From CAYUKK01 sp964445305 (lineage in GTDB: Bacteria; Acidobacteriota; Aminicenantia; Aminicenantales; UBA8522), in NCBI GenBank assembly GCA_964445305.1, contig CAYUKK010000203.1, positions 1 to 6,036 of the forward strand: DNA of 6,036 bases. Reading direction: 5' to 3'. The notes under the pieces are model-generated. The model ran no database searches and had not been told where the DNA came from. It saw nothing but the letters and a program-made list of their open reading frames with translations. Made by a program: the position numbers and the translations under genes. Positions 1 through 6,036 of this stretch are shown here, piece after piece (the stretch's first letter is position 1; every line of letters starts with the position of its first letter).

Positions 1-70
1 GATAAAAGAGAACAACGGGCACGTCAGAATAGATTTCAGGATATTCTCGAACCTTGCTTGGGCGGCGGGG

Positions 71-100
71 TTGCCTTCCTTCGGTTGATTTGATTAAGAT
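71..100 (+). promoter_or_regulatory. Weak candidate promoter for the glycoside hydrolase gene
   Basis: A poor -35-like TTGCCT (71-76) is separated by 18 bp from TAAGAT (95-100), which keeps four of the six -10 consensus positions. Transcription would start near 107, giving a leader of about 24 nt that contains the SD at 117-124. Both hexamers are degenerate. The gene could equally be read through from upstream of the window. Confidence 0.2.
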
Positions 101-130
101 ACAAGCGTGAAAGAGCGAGGGGAGAAGGCC

Positions 131-3100
131 ATGGAAAAAGACCACTTGGCATGGATGGCTTTTCTAGTTTTGGTGATTCTCGTGTCAGCATGCGGCAGGA
201 AAATCGATGAGGATAGCTACGCTCAGGTAATTGGGCTTTTTGCCGACCCACCCGCCTCCTACCGTAGCGCGCCGCTCTGGGTGTGGAATAACCGGGTCAC
301 GGAAGAGCAAATCGAGAGTCAACTGGCCGATTTCAAGGCCAAGGGCATGGGCGGGGTCTTCATCCATCCGCGGCCGGGGCTCATCACACCTTACCTTTCT
401 GAAGAATGGTTAGCCCTCTGTCGCCAGGCTGTGGAAACGGGGAAGAAACTCGGCCTTTCTATCTGGCTTTATGATGAGAATTCCTACCCCTCAGGTTTCG
501 CCGGCGGCCATGTGCCAGCCGAAATGCCAGAGGCAATCGGCCTGGGGTTGCGAATGGCCAAAGTGACAGAAATCCCAACTTCTTTCGCCACAACACCCCA
601 CATTGTTCTTCGCTCGACCGAAGTGGGTTTTCTCGATATCACCGAGCAAGCTATCAGCCCGGAAGTCGCCAGGAAACTCGGCCAGGGCGACTACTATCTC
701 TTCTTTATAGAAAAAGCCAGACCCTCTCCCTGGTTCGGCGGCTTTGCCTATGTCGATTTGATGCGGCGGGAGGTAACAGAAAAATTCCTTCACCTCACCC
801 TCGATGCCTATAAGGAAGTCATCGGCTCGGAGTTCGGCCAGGTCGTACCAGGCGTATTCCAGGATGAAGCCCAAATCTCCCCCGTTGGGGGAAAAGACGT
901 CATCAACTTCACGCCCGGGCTTTTTGATGCCTTCCGCAAGAAATGGGGCTATGACCTCAAGTTCCACTTGCCATCGCTTTTCGAGGAAAGGGGGGATTGG
1001 AAACGCGTGCGGCATAACTACTACGCTCTTCTCCTCGAGCTTTTCATCGAGGGGTGGGCCAAGCCTTATTACGATTATTGCGAGCGAAATCGCCTCATCT
1101 TCACAGGCCATTACTGGGAACATGAATGGCCTATACCCAGGCTCGTGCCGGATAATATGGCCATGGCTGCCTACGCCCACATGCCGGGCATCGATTGCCT
1201 GATGAACGAATGGCAGATGGGGCCGCATGCCCAGTTCGGGAACGCCCGGGCTGTCAAGGAAATCCGCAGCGCGGCCAACCAACTGGGAAAACGGCGGACT
1301 CTTTCCGAGACCTACGGTGCTGGCGGCTGGGACATGACTCTGGCTGACCAGAAAAGAATTGCCGATTGGGAGTTCAGCCTGGGCGTTAATTTCATCAACC
1401 AGCACCTTTCCTACATGACCATCATGGGCGCTCGAAAGCGCGACCATCCTCTTTCTTTTTCTGACCACGAGCCGTGGTGGCATGCCTATGGAGTCCTGGC
1501 GGATTATCTGGGCCGCCTGAGTGTTGCCATGGCGAGCGGCGAGCAGGTGAACCGGAACCTTGTCCTCGAGCCTACGACCACCGGCTGGATGTATTACTCG
1601 CCCGGAGGAAAATCCAGTTCTTTGGAGAAATTGGGCACTTCCTTCCAGGATTTTGTTAACCGGCTCGAAGCCGAGCATATCGAGTACGACCTCGGCTCCG
1701 AGGATATCCTCAAGAATCATGCTCGAGTGGAAGGTAGGAAGTTTGTTGTCGGCCAGAGGGATTACGAGCTGGTTATCATCCCACCGGGCTTGGAGAACTT
1801 GAACGGACCGACCGCCGAGCTGCTCGAACAATATCTTCGCCGGGGTGGCCGGGTTCTTTCTGTCGCCGGAACGCCTGGTTTCATAGACGGCAGGTCTTCG
1901 GAGCGGTTTTCAAAGTTGGCCCTCCGCTTCCCGGCTCGCTGGAGGAATGTGGAGTGGCCCGGTCTTGGTGATATAAAAAAGATGTCGCCTCAGGATCTGT
2001 GTTTTTCGGAGGTCGAGGGGCCGAAGGAATTCTTATTCCATCATCGCCGTGAGCTGAAGGACGCTCAGCTCGTTTTTCTTGCCAACGTTAGCCCCGAAAA
2101 GCCTGTGAGCGGAAAATTGTCGCTCCGCGCCGGGGCAGTAGAGAAATGGAATCCCTGGACAGGAAAAGCCTCGCCTTATCCTTTCCTCTTCAAGAAGGGC
2201 AGGGTCGAGGTGGATTTTGAGATACAAGCGGGCGGGAGCCTCCTCCTGTGCTTCAAGAAGGCCAAAGCAAAGCCCCTTATCTCTTCGGAGCGCGAGCGCT
2301 TCGAATTGCCGGTCCACTCCGGGCTCGAAATCAGGCGGGAGAAGCCAAATATCTTGACGCTCGATTACTGCGACCTCAAGCTCGATGGAAAGGTAGAAAG
2401 AGACCTCTATTTCTACGACGCTCAAAGGAGGACTTTTGAGCGTCACGGCCTCGAACGGAACCCCTGGGATAGTGCTGTCCAGTTCAAGACGAATATCCTC
2501 GACTTGGATAAATTCCCGCCGACTTCAGGCTTCGAGGCGACCTACTGGTTTGAAATCGCGCCAGGCCTGAAGCTCGAAACGCTCGAGCTCGTGGTCGAGA
2601 GACCTGAGCTTTATCAAGTTCTCGTCAACGGCCAGAAAGTGGCGCCCATTCCAGGACAGTGGTGGCTCGACCGCGCTTTTGGTGTTTTTGAGATAGGGAT
2701 GCTCACGAGGGCAGGGAAAAATAAGATCGCTCTCCTCGCCCGGCCTTTCACCATCCATACCGAACTCGAGCCGGTATACTTGCGCGGAGATTTTTCCCTG
2801 GAGAGTCAGAGCAAAGGGTTTAAGCTTATTCCTGTCGAAGAGCTCAAACTGGGGCCATGGTCCACACAAGGTCTCCCATTCTATGCGGATACTGTAAGCT
2901 ATACCAGAAAACTTGAGGTCGACCCATTTAGCCCGGAAAGAGAGCGCTATGTCGTCGAGCTGGGCGATTGGCTGGGAGCGATGGCTGAAATCAGGGTTAA
3001 TAATAAGGTGGCTGGTTTTCTCATCGGCCGGCCTTTTGAAGTCGATATAACGGATTACCTTATCAAGGGTGAGAATGAGGTGAGCGTTCTCGTTTATGGG

Positions 3101-3274
3101 ACTCTCAAGAACACTCTTGGACCTCACCATAACAACCCTCCGCTCGGGCGGGCCTGGCCCAGCTCATTTCAAAGAGGAACGGAGGGCCGTCTTCCATCCG
3201 GTTCGGCCTACCATGTCGTGGGCTATGGTTTGTTCGAGGATTTCAAGCTCATCGTGGAAAGAAAAGCGATTTGA
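131..3274 (+). CDS. Secreted lipoprotein glycoside hydrolase, GH106 / alpha-L-rhamnosidase-like
   Basis: This gene encodes a 1047-residue putative exported glycosidase that probably cleaves rhamnose or a related sugar from plant or microbial polysaccharides; the substrate is inferred only from family resemblance. The ATG at 131 is preferred over an in-frame GTG at 107 because it follows a purine-rich SD (GAGGGGAG, 117-124) and directly begins a lipoprotein signal peptide: a short charged start, a hydrophobic core, then lipobox VSAC with Cys21. The N-terminal half looks like the TIM-barrel part of these enzymes: PLWVWNN, GGVFIHPRPGL, WLYDENSYPSGFAGG (D115, E116), FQDEAQ (D245, E246), GHYWEHEW (326-333) and LSETYGAGGW (E393). 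The conserved acids are catalytic or metal-binding candidates. A Rossmann/GATase-like segment follows (about 500-580), then beta-sandwich segments (about 795-880) and a galactose-binding-like C-terminal domain (about 905-1040). The length suits large multidomain family members, and no frameshift is seen. The hydrolase call is fairly sure; the exact family and substrate are not. Confidence 0.8.
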   Translation: MEKDHLAWMAFLVLVILVSACGRKIDEDSYAQVIGLFADPPASYRSAPLWVWNNRVTEEQIESQLADFKAKGMGGVFIHPRPGLITPYLSEEWLALCRQAVETGKKLGLSIWLYDENSYPSGFAGGHVPAEMPEAIGLGLRMAKVTEIPTSFATTPHIVLRSTEVGFLDITEQAISPEVARKLGQGDYYLFFIEKARPSPWFGGFAYVDLMRREVTEKFLHLTLDAYKEVIGSEFGQVVPGVFQDEAQISPVGGKDVINFTPGLFDAFRKKWGYDLKFHLPSLFEERGDWKRVRHNYYALLLELFIEGWAKPYYDYCERNRLIFTGHYWEHEWPIPRLVPDNMAMAAYAHMPGIDCLMNEWQMGPHAQFGNARAVKEIRSAANQLGKRRTLSETYGAGGWDMTLADQKRIADWEFSLGVNFINQHLSYMTIMGARKRDHPLSFSDHEPWWHAYGVLADYLGRLSVAMASGEQVNRNLVLEPTTTGWMYYSPGGKSSSLEKLGTSFQDFVNRLEAEHIEYDLGSEDILKNHARVEGRKFVVGQRDYELVIIPPGLENLNGPTAELLEQYLRRGGRVLSVAGTPGFIDGRSSERFSKLALRFPARWRNVEWPGLGDIKKMSPQDLCFSEVEGPKEFLFHHRRELKDAQLVFLANVSPEKPVSGKLSLRAGAVEKWNPWTGKASPYPFLFKKGRVEVDFEIQAGGSLLLCFKKAKAKPLISSERERFELPVHSGLEIRREKPNILTLDYCDLKLDGKVERDLYFYDAQRRTFERHGLERNPWDSAVQFKTNILDLDKFPPTSGFEATYWFEIAPGLKLETLELVVERPELYQVLVNGQKVAPIPGQWWLDRAFGVFEIGMLTRAGKNKIALLARPFTIHTELEPVYLRGDFSLESQSKGFKLIPVEELKLGPWSTQGLPFYADTVSYTRKLEVDPFSPERERYVVELGDWLGAMAEIRVNNKVAGFLIGRPFEVDITDYLIKGENEVSVLVYGTLKNTLGPHHNNPPLGRAWPSSFQRGTEGRLPSGSAYHVVGYGLFEDFKLIVERKAI

Positions 3275-3900
3275 GCCTTTTCCTCTCGGTTCTGGTCATC
3301 GCGCTCTCGGCCGGTCTGGCTATCTACGGCAAGTACATGAGGCAAAAGTTTGTCCACTGCGCCTTTAAACCTCTCACGATGCTCCTCATCCTTTCCCTCG
3401 CCTGGGAGAGGACGCTCTCTTCGCCATCTTCTTATGGCTATCTCGTCGTTTCGGGACTTGCCCTGTCTTTGTTCGGGGACATTTTCCTGATGCTGCCTGC
3501 TGAGAGAATCAAGCCGGGTCTGGCCGCCTTTCTGGCGGCTCACATTCTCTACATTATCGCATTTAGCCAGGGAATTCAGGTTCGTTCTTTTGGCGTGGCT
3601 GTTCCGGCGCTTATTCTTGGCGCCATCGTCTACGCATGGATTTTTCGCAATATCAGGGGCTTGCGTCTGCCCGTGCTTGCTTATGTCCTTGTAATTTCGG
3701 CTCTTGTCTGGGTGGCCATAAACAGGTATCTCAGCCTGGCTGACGAGAAGAGCTTGCTCGTCATGGTAGCCGCGCTTCTCTTCTTTTTATCTGATTCGAT
3801 GCTGGCCGTCAACCAGTTTGGCAAGAAATTTTTTCTGGCCGACATCCTGGTCCTCAGCACCTACTTTGCCGCTCAGCTCTTGTTTGGCCTGTCCATCTAA
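3271..3900 (+). CDS. Lysoplasmalogenase-family (YhhN/TMEM86) integral membrane protein
   Basis: This 209-residue membrane protein belongs to the YhhN/TMEM86 family. Characterised members hydrolyse the vinyl-ether bond of lysoplasmalogens, releasing a fatty aldehyde and a glycerophospho-head group. Family hallmarks visible here are LSLFGDIFLMLP (G69, D70) in one helix, AAHILYIIAFSQG (H91, Y94), and SDSMLAVNQF (D175, N181) near the C terminus. Hydrophobicity by eye suggests about seven to eight transmembrane helices spread along the whole protein, as is usual. The start is an unusual TTG whose last two bases share the TGA stop of the upstream glycosidase, with GGAAAG at 3256-3261 as a plausible SD. 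This points to translational coupling. The next in-frame Met (residue 23) would delete the first helix, so TTG is preferred. Plasmalogens occur in many anaerobes, which fits the proposed lifestyle. Family assignment is good; substrate is inferred. Confidence 0.85.
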   Translation: MSLFLSVLVIALSAGLAIYGKYMRQKFVHCAFKPLTMLLILSLAWERTLSSPSSYGYLVVSGLALSLFGDIFLMLPAERIKPGLAAFLAAHILYIIAFSQGIQVRSFGVAVPALILGAIVYAWIFRNIRGLRLPVLAYVLVISALVWVAINRYLSLADEKSLLVMVAALLFFLSDSMLAVNQFGKKFFLADILVLSTYFAAQLLFGLSI

Positions 3901-3971
3901 AAGTATCATAGGTGAAGCCAGAATTGTTTTTAAGGCGCAGGAAAAATCGGCGGCGTGATACCTGGCGACCA

Positions 3972-5162
3972 TCAATAGATGGACCAGCGGCGGGCAACAA
4001 ACCCGTCTCGAATTTCAGCCCAGCTTTCCAGCACTTCAGCCGCGATTTTTCTCACTTTATCCTTGACCTTATTTACCTCCAAACCCCAAATTTCCACGCT
4101 CACCGCTTGAGGCCGGGTGATGGGTTCATTTATCTTGCTGACCATATAGACATAGACCTGCTTTGCCTCGGGCATTGTTGTTACGATTCGGTCGGCGACG
4201 AGTCGGCTCATGATGCTGTAAATTTTGCCCACATGGCTTACCGGGTTTTTTCCGGCCACCGCTTCTAAGCTCATCGGCCGGCAAGGGGTGATCAGTCCGT
4301 TGGCTCGATTTCCCCGACCCACCTGGCCATCATCTCCTCCTTCGGCACTCGTCCCCGTAACCGTAAGATAGGCCGTCTCCTTTGTATCGGCGTTATTGAT
4401 GATGAGTTCCACTTCCCTGGACGTGAACCGGGGGACGAATTCATTCTGAAGGTAGCGAGCTATTTCTCTTTTCATTTCTTCATAATTTTCCCTATTTGGG
4501 ACTTCAGAGGCCACAAAAGCGGCCGCTATGGTCAGGCATATCTTGTTTTCTTTCCTGACCCCCATGACTTTAATGTCTTCGCCGACTGCCGGGAACTTTT
4601 GCTTACCTTTTGGGCTGTTGAGAAACCTCTCTGTTTCCAGGGTCAGTTTTTCCAGCTCGCTCAGCGGCGCATAGCCGACGGCCAAAGAGGTATCGTTGGC
4701 GCGCGGTGCCTCATCTTTATTATCAAAGATGTTCCGTAAGTCTTCGCTGCCGCACCGAATCAAAAGCTTGACCTCGAGGTGTTCAGGCCGAAAATGGGGT
4801 ACCTGCGCCATGAGCCAGTCTTTTAATCTGGCCTGGCAATAATCTTTGTCTATGATTTTTTTTCCGTTGATTTCCTCTGTGGCTCGGCCGACGACGTAAA
4901 TCTGAATCGGCTCGATTACCTCCCCACTCCCAAACCGACAGTTGGACCTTCCGCCGACCAGCACGGCCTTATCGACATTGTGATGGAGTATTCTTCCCGC
5001 CTCCCGCCGGTAGGTCTCGGAAAGAGTTATCGAAAGCTCCTCAGCCGCCCCGTCGCAAAGGGAATCGGGATGGCCCTTTCCTTTGCGCTCAACGATTTCG
5101 ACGGGCATTTCTTCAGCCAGAAAGTTCCGTCCGGCTCTCGCCTCAAAATGGAATTCAGACAT
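3972..5162 (-). CDS. mat: Archaeal-type S-adenosylmethionine synthetase (methionine adenosyltransferase)
   Basis: This cytosolic enzyme makes S-adenosylmethionine from methionine and ATP, releasing phosphate and pyrophosphate. The 396-residue protein matches the archaeal-type family throughout and is not the usual bacterial MetK. Visible signatures are ERKGKGHPDSLCDG (25-38), LHHNVDKAVLVGGRS (59-73), IYVVGRAT (88-95), RCGSEDL (136-142), ANDTSLAVGYAPLSELEKL (155-173), VGEDIKVMGVR (193-203), and the glycine/acid-rich GTSAEGGDDGQVGRGNR (270-286), followed by NGLITPCRPMSLEA and GKNPVSHVGKIY. Length is normal for the family (about 400) and all blocks are intact. The ATG is well fixed by a strong SD, GGAGG at 5168-5172, five bases upstream. 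The gene is convergent with the lysoplasmalogenase gene, separated by 71 bp. It is preceded by a leader of about 320 nt with a SAM-I riboswitch, so end-product feedback is very likely. The archaeal type in a bacterial setting suggests ancient transfer or a lineage-specific replacement of metK. Confidence 0.96.
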   Translation of the reverse strand: MSEFHFEARAGRNFLAEEMPVEIVERKGKGHPDSLCDGAAEELSITLSETYRREAGRILHHNVDKAVLVGGRSNCRFGSGEVIEPIQIYVVGRATEEINGKKIIDKDYCQARLKDWLMAQVPHFRPEHLEVKLLIRCGSEDLRNIFDNKDEAPRANDTSLAVGYAPLSELEKLTLETERFLNSPKGKQKFPAVGEDIKVMGVRKENKICLTIAAAFVASEVPNRENYEEMKREIARYLQNEFVPRFTSREVELIINNADTKETAYLTVTGTSAEGGDDGQVGRGNRANGLITPCRPMSLEAVAGKNPVSHVGKIYSIMSRLVADRIVTTMPEAKQVYVYMVSKINEPITRPQAVSVEIWGLEVNKVKDKVRKIAAEVLESWAEIRDGFVARRWSIY

Positions 5163-5354
5163 CTCAACCTCCGTGGTTCAATGAAAATTTTGGGAAGGGT
5201 TACCAGGCGGAAGGTTTGTTGGAGGACATAAAGTTAGTTTGAATAATAACCTCTCCACCGCGGTCACCGCTCCGCAATGCTTGGCGAGGCGCCTCTCTTC
5301 TTGGCGAGAGGAGCGGGACCTGGTGGCGAAGCACGCTTTCGCCCCACTCCTCCC
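5163..5354 (-). promoter_or_regulatory. Riboswitch expression platform and leader of the SAM synthetase mRNA
   Basis: Between aptamer and start codon several competing helices can be drawn on the minus strand. First, an anti-P1 helix pairs GGGAGGAGTGGG (5343-5354) with CCCGCTCCTCTC (5306-5317), twelve pairs including two wobbles; it consumes six bases of the P1 3' strand. Second, if P1 forms, the freed CCTCTC (5306-5311) can pair with GAGAGG at 5292-5297 or at 5250-5255. Third, GGAGAGGTT (5248-5256) can pair with AACCTTCC (5209-5216). Fourth, AACCTTCCG (5208-5216) can instead pair with CGGAGGTT (5166-5173), eight pairs with one bulge, burying the SD. No hairpin is followed by a clean run of U; only TTATTATT at 5242-5249 comes close. 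Translational control is therefore favoured over intrinsic termination. Energies were not calculated. Confidence 0.55.
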
Positions 5355-5468
5355 ATCTTTCGTTCCGGGATCAACCCGGGACTCAACGCTTTTGGCACCT
5401 TGCTCTCTCCGAGCAGGTTGCCGGGCTTCATCGGGCGCGTTAACCCTCTGCCTCTCTGGATGAGAGGA
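5348..5468 (-). promoter_or_regulatory. SAM-I (S-box) riboswitch aptamer upstream of the SAM synthetase gene
   Basis: Read on the minus strand, the segment carries the S-box core in order: AGAGAGGCAGAGGG after P1, then the kink-turn block GATGAAGCCCGGCAACC (5416-5432), then AAGGTGCCAA, then GAAAGATGGGAGG. Pairing supports it. P1 joins CCTCTCATC (5459-5467) with GATGGGAGG (5349-5357), nine pairs including one G-U. The P2a helix joins AACGC (5437-5441) with GCGTT (5385-5389), replacing the commoner CUGG/CCAG sequence but keeping the pairing. P3 is TGCTC/GAGCA (5411-5415 with 5401-5405, five-base loop). P4 is CCGGG/CCCGG (5375-5379 with 5365-5369). S-box aptamers bind SAM and normally switch off methionine or SAM genes. 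Here the element lies directly upstream of the SAM synthetase, on the same strand. Confidence 0.95.
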
Positions 5469-5488
5469 TGAGAACGCCAGCCGCTTCC

Positions 5489-5534
5489 ATTATACCAAAA
5501 AATGGTAACCCGATATATATTTTTTTATTTTTTT
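5489..5534 (-). promoter_or_regulatory. Extended -10 promoter with UP-like A/T tract for the SAM synthetase gene
   Basis: On the minus strand the -10 hexamer is a perfect TATAAT (5489-5494), preceded by TGG (5495-5497), giving the extended -10 motif TGnTATAAT. The -35 region (about 5512-5517, TATATC) does not match TTGACA, which extended -10 promoters tolerate. A continuous A/T tract (5513-5534) lies about 30 to 55 bases upstream of the inferred start and resembles an UP element. Transcription should begin near 5482, about 14 bases before riboswitch helix P1. Confidence 0.75.
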
Positions 5535-5539
5535 CGCGC

Positions 5540-5897
5540 TTACCTTTCCATAAGCTCGGTTTCTCTCGCCTCTTTCCCATGGCCATGGCAGACCAGACAA
5601 CAAAAGCTCGGTTGAGTGCAAATCGTCGAGCCGTAAGACCTTATGAGGATTCAAGATTCTTCGACGCCGGCCTCGGTGATTGGGGAAACGCAAAAATCAT
5701 CCTCATTGCTTCGCCAAGCGCCAATCATGTTTTAATCGGTGAACACTTCTGGTTTCAGCCCGCTTTGATGAGGGAATCCCCATATCCCTCGCCGGGTAAT
5801 CCTTTAAGTTTGGAGCTGTCGTCTCGCCTGAAGCTGTTTTATACTCGGTCAGAGGCCTATCAAAGTCAAAATAAAAGAATAGCGCCCGGTGCCGGCT
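5540..5897. other. Intergenic stretch with no recognisable gene
   Basis: About 360 bases lie between the leftward SAM synthetase promoter and the rightward promoter at the window end. Open frames exist on both strands, the longest running rightward from 5468 to 5908. It begins inside riboswitch helix P1, its translation resembles no family I know, and its composition looks random. I see no tRNA, no known RNA signature and no strong hairpin followed by a T run. A 12-bp perfect palindrome, CCATGGCCATGG (5577-5588), is the only compact symmetry noted. The stretch may hold regulatory sites, an unrecognised small RNA, or a decayed gene. Confidence 0.5.
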
Positions 5898-5904
5898 ATG
5901 CCAT

Positions 5905-5933
5905 TTGACACACTTTCTTCCATGCGATATAAG
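5905..5933 (+). promoter_or_regulatory. Near-consensus sigma70 promoter for the DUF1846-like gene
   Basis: An exact TTGACA (5905-5910) is followed after the optimal 17 bp by TATAAG (5928-5933), five of six matches to the -10 consensus. Transcription is predicted to start near 5939-5943, at or just before the ATG at 5943. Two upstream in-frame ATGs (5898 and 5922) would lie outside the transcript, which helps decide the start of the next gene. Confidence 0.7.
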
Positions 5934-5942
5934 TCTTTATCC

Positions 5943-6036
5943 ATGACTCAGAAAAAGGGATTTGATAACGAACGTTATTTGGCTGAGCAGACGAAGGCCA
6001 TTCTCGACCGAGTCGAGAAATTCCACAACAAGCTCT
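5943..6036 (+). CDS. Start of a DUF1846-family protein (partial, cut by the window end)
   Basis: Only the first 31 codons are present. The translation begins MTQKKGFDNERYLAEQ and continues through KAILDRVEKFHNKL. This resembles the conserved N terminus of DUF1846 proteins, which typically start GFDNEKYL..Q...I..RI..F..KL. The family is about 500 residues long and its biochemical role is not established. The ATG at 5943 is chosen because the family motif begins six residues later and because the strong promoter at 5905-5933 places the transcript start at or next to it. In-frame ATGs at 5922 and 5898 are possible but overlap the promoter. No SD is visible upstream, consistent with a leaderless message. 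The call rests on a short match. Confidence 0.6.
   Translation, partial: MTQKKGFDNERYLAEQTKAILDRVEKFHNKL

Noticed and set aside
1..93. Possible C-terminal tail of an upstream gene
   Set aside because: Two frames are open from the window edge (stops at 86-88 and 91-93), but neither short peptide is recognisable, so no gene can be assigned.
491..1831. Long open frame (446 codons) on the minus strand inside the glycosidase gene
   Set aside because: It lies wholly opposite a gene with clear family motifs, its translation resembles nothing known, and long antisense frames are common opposite GC-rich coding DNA.
2033..3130. Two minus-strand open frames (2033-2446 and 2525-3130) inside the glycosidase gene
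   Set aside because: They are opposite well-supported coding sequence, with no recognisable product and no promoter or SD that I could see.
3901..3971. Bidirectional terminator between the convergent genes
   Set aside because: Only a six-base inverted repeat (GTATCA 3903-3908 with TGATAC 3956-3961) with a 47-base loop is present. Short T and A runs nearby do not follow a stable hairpin.
5279..5309. Direct repeat CTTGGCGAG (two copies)
   Set aside because: It is short and lies in the structured leader; it is better explained by alternative RNA pairing than by a mobile or CRISPR-type repeat.
5292..5311. Intrinsic terminator hairpin in the riboswitch leader
   Set aside because: CCTCTC/GAGAGG forms a stem, but it is followed by GC-rich sequence rather than a U tract, so it does not qualify as a standard terminator.
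5239..5471. Plus-strand open frames of 74 and 64 codons
   Set aside because: They run through the antisense strand of the riboswitch and expression platform; the base pattern is explained by RNA structure.
5577..5588. 12-bp palindrome CCATGGCCATGG
   Set aside because: It is isolated, not positioned at a promoter element, and plausible by chance.
5468..5908. Plus-strand open frame of 146 codons
   Set aside because: It has no SD and no recognisable motif, starts in riboswitch P1, crosses the MAT promoter and ends inside the promoter of the next gene.

Overview
The window reads as chromosomal DNA from an uncultured, probably anaerobic bacterium. Base composition is moderately GC-rich. The bacterial signals are a lipoprotein signal peptide with a lipobox, Shine-Dalgarno (SD) sites, sigma70-type promoters and a SAM-I (S-box) riboswitch. 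The S-adenosylmethionine synthetase, however, is the archaeal-type enzyme. A large secreted glycoside hydrolase, a lysoplasmalogenase-family protein and an archaeal-type MAT would fit a saccharolytic lineage such as Aminicenantota/Acidobacteriota-like bacteria. That placement is a guess from gene content, not something the sequence proves.

Layout. Bases 1-130 are a short leader, possibly with the unrecognisable tail of an upstream gene. Bases 131-3274 (+) encode a 1047-residue lipoprotein glycoside hydrolase resembling the GH106/alpha-L-rhamnosidase-like group. Its stop overlaps the TTG start of a YhhN/TMEM86 lysoplasmalogenase-family membrane protein (3271-3900, +), so the two form a translationally coupled pair. 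After a 71-bp convergent gap lies the archaeal-type S-adenosylmethionine synthetase (3972-5162, -).

The MAT gene has a leader of about 320 nt. It starts at an extended -10 promoter (TGGTATAAT, about 5489-5497 on the minus strand) behind an A/T-rich UP-like tract. The leader contains a well-preserved SAM-I riboswitch aptamer (5348-5468, -). Between aptamer and start codon lies an expression platform in which a chain of mutually exclusive helices can be drawn, ending at the MAT ribosome-binding site. The enzyme's product, SAM, would therefore repress its own synthesis: a bacterial riboswitch wired to an archaeal-type enzyme. This is the most interesting part of the window.

Bases about 5540-5900 hold no recognisable gene. 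At the right edge a near-consensus promoter (TTGACA, 17 bp, TATAAG) points right. It sits so close to the ATG at 5943 that the mRNA would be leaderless or nearly so. That ORF (5943 to the window end, +) begins like a DUF1846-family protein and is cut off by the window.
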